A stretch of 64,000 bases of DNA from an uncultured Muribaculaceae bacterium (GTDB lineage: Bacteria; Bacteroidota; Bacteroidia; Bacteroidales; Muribaculaceae), in the NCBI GenBank assembly GCA_910577315.1, contig CAJTME010000009.1:75317-139316 (forward strand), read 5' to 3'. Made by a program: the position numbers and the translations under genes. The notes under the pieces were generated by a model that was not told the origin of the DNA, did not search any database, and saw nothing but the letters and a program-made list of their open reading frames with translations. Positions 61,805 through 64,000 of the stretch are shown one piece after another (the first letter of the stretch is position 1; each line of letters starts with the position of its first letter).

Positions 61805-63141
61805 CTTACTGCTATTTTGAATGTGAGATTATCAACTTTCACGATATAGATACCCGGCGTGACGCTCATTCGTGCACCGCTCGCCACCAATACGCCGGCG
61901 GGGGTGTAGGCGTCGGCCTCTGTGAAACAGCCGCTGACAATTATCGTGCGGTCATCGACGCTTACCGTGGCGGGAGTTCCGAGAATGTTGTCGATGCCTG
62001 TCAGGAACATGCGTTCGGCCCTCAGCATCGGCATGGTTCCTGAGAAATCGGCGGTCAGCGTGTATTCTCCATCTTCGGGAACGGTGTAGCTGTAACCGTG
62101 CATTGGCGAGAGATTGGCTGTTCCGTCAGGGGTCAGCATGGTGTCGGCATTGGGCGATATGGCCGTAAGTTCAGGTTGCTCTGCCGAGTAGCACAGCTTG
62201 TAATAGTCGCCGGCCCTCATGCTGGCCTTGGTTGAGAACACCCCCGGCGCCGTCTGCTGGAATTCAACGCAGGTGTCGTCGAGGTAAGCGGTCAGATAAA
62301 GGCGGGTGGGCACCGGACCGAAATGCAGGCGCATGTCGTGACGGTCGTAAGCCACCATATAGCGGCCCGGAAGCGCGGCAAAGGCTCCTGTAAGGTCGGG
62401 GGCATCGGCTCTGGTCACTTTGAGAGACCCGTCACCCGCGCGGTCGCCAAGGTCAAATTCGAGGGTGTAGAGCCCCGGGGTTACAACCATATATTTGTAA
62501 TCATCGGCGTCGGTGACGTTATATTTAAGCCAATGGCCGCCGTTGTCAAGCACACAGCCTTCCCACGGAGCGTTGTAGCACGGATGCCAGTCGCCTGCAC
62601 CGTCGCCAAGAAATTTCACCTCGCCGCATCTCAGTAGGCCTGTCCAGGATATGCGTCCTTCGTCGTCGGCAAATACGGGAATCAAAACGTCCTGAAGATT
62701 TCCCCAGCCAAGAGCCGCCTCACCGACAATTCCTGTGGCTGGACGACGGAATTTTACAGACATGTTGCCAAGGTCGGCAATGATGCGCACGTAGCCGGGC
62801 CGGTTGTTGTAGAATTTCCAGTCGGGATTTGAATTGGCGCCCGTGTTGTCAACAAGACGATAAGGCCCCTCGGTGTCGATGCTGAGATTATAACTGTCGG
62901 CCACAATCGACGAACCCCAATCGCCGCGGGTATTGATGAATTTGAATTCGCCGGTATTGAGCCATCCGTCCCAAACGAAACAATTGCCGCCCACCGGCGT
63001 CAATTCCTCGGGCAGATTCTCCGACCAGCCTGCCGGGGTTGCCTCACCGGTCAGATAAAGCCTCGTACAGTCTATTTCCGCATGGGATGTAATCGCGACG
63101 GCAGCCGCAGCCGCGGTCAATATTATTGATTTTACAATCAT
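61801..63141 (-). CDS. Secreted SusE/SusF-like glucan-binding protein with sorting tail
   Basis: The ATG at 63141 puts a Sec signal (IVKSIILTAAAAAVAITSHA) at the N-terminus; an upstream ATG would add 33 unrelated residues. The 446-residue product has four SusE/F-like beta-sandwich repeats (LYLTGEATPAGWSE; IVGEAALGWGN; MVAYDRHDMRLHF; LYLTAYLDD) and a C-terminal sorting tail (GIYIVKVDNLTFKIAV). Unlike SusE/F it has no lipobox Cys. It probably holds dextran at the surface. It is first in the operon with GH66 and GH31. Confidence 0.82.
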   Translation of the reverse strand: MIVKSIILTAAAAAVAITSHAEIDCTRLYLTGEATPAGWSENLPEELTPVGGNCFVWDGWLNTGEFKFINTRGDWGSSIVADSYNLSIDTEGPYRLVDNTGANSNPDWKFYNNRPGYVRIIADLGNMSVKFRRPATGIVGEAALGWGNLQDVLIPVFADDEGRISWTGLLRCGEVKFLGDGAGDWHPCYNAPWEGCVLDNGGHWLKYNVTDADDYKYMVVTPGLYTLEFDLGDRAGDGSLKVTRADAPDLTGAFAALPGRYMVAYDRHDMRLHFGPVPTRLYLTAYLDDTCVEFQQTAPGVFSTKASMRAGDYYKLCYSAEQPELTAISPNADTMLTPDGTANLSPMHGYSYTVPEDGEYTLTADFSGTMPMLRAERMFLTGIDNILGTPATVSVDDRTIIVSGCFTEADAYTPAGVLVASGARMSVTPGIYIVKVDNLTFKIAVR

Positions 63142-63176
63142 GTATTGCTGGTTAGTATTTAAGGTTATTTGCAATA

Positions 63177-63184
63177 CAAAGTTA
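63177..63184 (-). promoter_or_regulatory. -7 element of the dextran operon
   Basis: The minus strand reads TAACTTTG, an exact TAnnTTTG match, 35 bp before the ATG at 63141. Confidence 0.65.
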
Positions 63185-63200
63185 TTATCAAGGTCAGAGT

Positions 63201-63219
63201 AAATCAATGTCATTGATTT
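63201..63219. promoter_or_regulatory. Perfect 19-bp palindrome upstream of the dextran operon promoter
   Basis: AAATCAATG and CATTGATTT flank one base. It lies 16 bp upstream of the -7 box, over the -33 region, the place for an activator or repressor site. Confidence 0.55.
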
Positions 63220-63354
63220 AAAAAGTAGTGATGCTTTCAAGCTATTTTATTGATATATAACCATATCTCAATATTATCAGACCTGGTTTAGGTAGTTGTT
63301 GTTGAGCTGCCTGGATGTGCGTGTTTCGATTTTATCGACGATGACAATGTTCTG

Positions 63355-63860
63355 TGGATGCCGCTTCAGGGGTCGGTGGAGGGAAAACAATGCGCCTGCG
63401 GCGCTATACAAGGTGGACGGGAGACAGGGTCGCCTGCGGCGACTACATGCTTTTTTTGTTTTGCCATCCGGGTGTTTTGGCGCCTGCGGCGCTACATACT
63501 GCTGATAAGCCCAGTAGGGGCGCTGCATGCAGCGCCCGCACAAGCCTCCGCGCAAGCCCCGCGCGCCATAAAAACAATGCGCCTGCGGCGCTACACAAAG
63601 CGGGCGCAAATACAATGGCGCCCACAAGGGGCGCCTACATGCTTTTTATTTCCCATAACCCACCATCGGCCCCGCCAACAGTCATCGAAGATGACGCTAT
63701 CGTCGTTAACCCCACCAAGAGCGGAACGCGATTGGTGGGGCAGTCCTCGGAAAGAACGCTATCATGCTCATCAAAACATGTAGCGCCGCAGGCGCCAAAC
63801 CCACCCGCATGGCAAAACAAAAAAAATATGTAGGCGCCCCCTCGTGGGCGCCCCTGTCTC
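63355..63860. repeat. Cluster of GC-rich palindromic repeats with an inverted pair
   Basis: The unit GCGCC-TGC-GGCGC followed by TACA occurs near 63390, 63483 and 63578. A variant is at 63431 and one inverted copy is near 63783. Related units (GGGCGC...GCGCCC types) lie near 63514, 63618 and 63830. The segment 63440-63497, including TTTTTTTGTTTTGCCAT and GCGGCGCTACAT, recurs inverted at about 63776-63840. I see no gene in 63142-63956; the several open frames here are produced by the repeats. Confidence 0.65.
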
Positions 63861-63956
63861 CCCAAAAACCGCACAACCAACCAAAACACACAACCAATCC
63901 CCCAAACCATCACTACCTTTACCCCCAAAAAAGCCACAAAAAGCAAAACAAGCAAT

Positions 63957-64000
63957 ATGTCAATCTACCTCCACGCCTTCCGCCAGTGGGTCATCCACAA
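63957..64000 (+). CDS. Possible start of a plus-strand gene cut by the window edge
   Basis: An ATG at 63957 opens a frame reading MSIYLHAFRQWVIH to the window end. CTACCTTTAC about 35 bp upstream loosely fits a -7 element. Fourteen residues are too few to name a family. Confidence 0.35.
   Translation, partial: MSIYLHAFRQWVIH

Noticed and set aside
63358..63833. Overlapping 106-159-codon frames in both strands at the right end
   Set aside because: They arise from the GC-rich palindromic repeats and are Ala/Arg-rich without motifs.

Overview
The window looks like a chromosomal segment of a Bacteroidales bacterium, most likely of the Muribaculaceae or a close relative. The signs are SusC/SusD pairs, GH97, GH31, GH66 and GH87-like glucanases, several secreted proteins with a C-terminal sorting-type tail (short Gly-Ile/Leu-Tyr-Ile ... 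Lys-Ile/Val motif), and repeated promoters of the Bacteroidota type (TAnnTTTG at -7). No read or database comparison was possible, so the taxonomic call is inference.

Layout. (1) 1-903: end of a PfkB sugar kinase and a KDPG aldolase. (2) 1084-15573: a tRNA-Gln gene followed by a 14.4-kb genomic island. The last 18 bp of the tRNA region are repeated exactly at the far end (15556-15573), next to a broken tyrosine integrase gene. The cargo is an alpha-glucan utilisation locus: secreted protein, SusC, SusD and a SusB-type GH97 on the minus strand; a GH87-like alpha-1,3-glucanase and a SusR-like membrane regulator on the plus strand. (3) 15709-24115: two tandem DUF262 (GmrSD-like) proteins, a headless SPFH-like membrane protein, a calcium P-type ATPase and glycerate kinase, all co-directional. 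(4) 24090-31097: housekeeping and stress genes (flavodoxin-fold reductase, Fsr-type MFS pump, Crp/Fnr regulator, SMR pump, Nim-like flavoprotein, maltose-type acetyltransferase, DUF5131, MmcQ, PH-domain protein, lipoprotein).

(5) 31148-55443: a surface polysaccharide locus of about 24 kb, all on the minus strand. Transcription starts near 55612. The first gene is an unusual fusion of a degenerate tyrosine-recombinase-like domain with a NusG/UpxY-type antiterminator. Next comes a tightly overlapping cassette (HAD phosphatase, nucleotidyltransferase, Asp/Glu racemase, LicD), then Wzx flippase, acyltransferase, many glycosyltransferases, an EpsG-type Wzy polymerase, UDP-galactopyranose mutase, and finally a GC-rich block with ATP-grasp, the initiating sugar-phosphate transferase and a DegT aminotransferase. 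One GT2 gene carries a single nonsense codon and there are relics of other genes, as expected of a locus that exchanges genes often.

(6) 55981-63141: a minus-strand operon for alpha-1,6/alpha-glucan (dextran) breakdown: SusE/F-like protein, GH66 dextranase and a large modular GH31, with no SusC/SusD in view. (7) 63355-64000: a cluster of short palindromic GC-rich repeats, including an inverted pair of about 55 bp, and possibly the first codons of a plus-strand gene.

The most unusual items are the recombinase-antiterminator fusion at 54025-55443, the LicD cassette at 51030-53899, and the tRNA-borne glucan island with its integrase remnant fused to a nuclease fragment.
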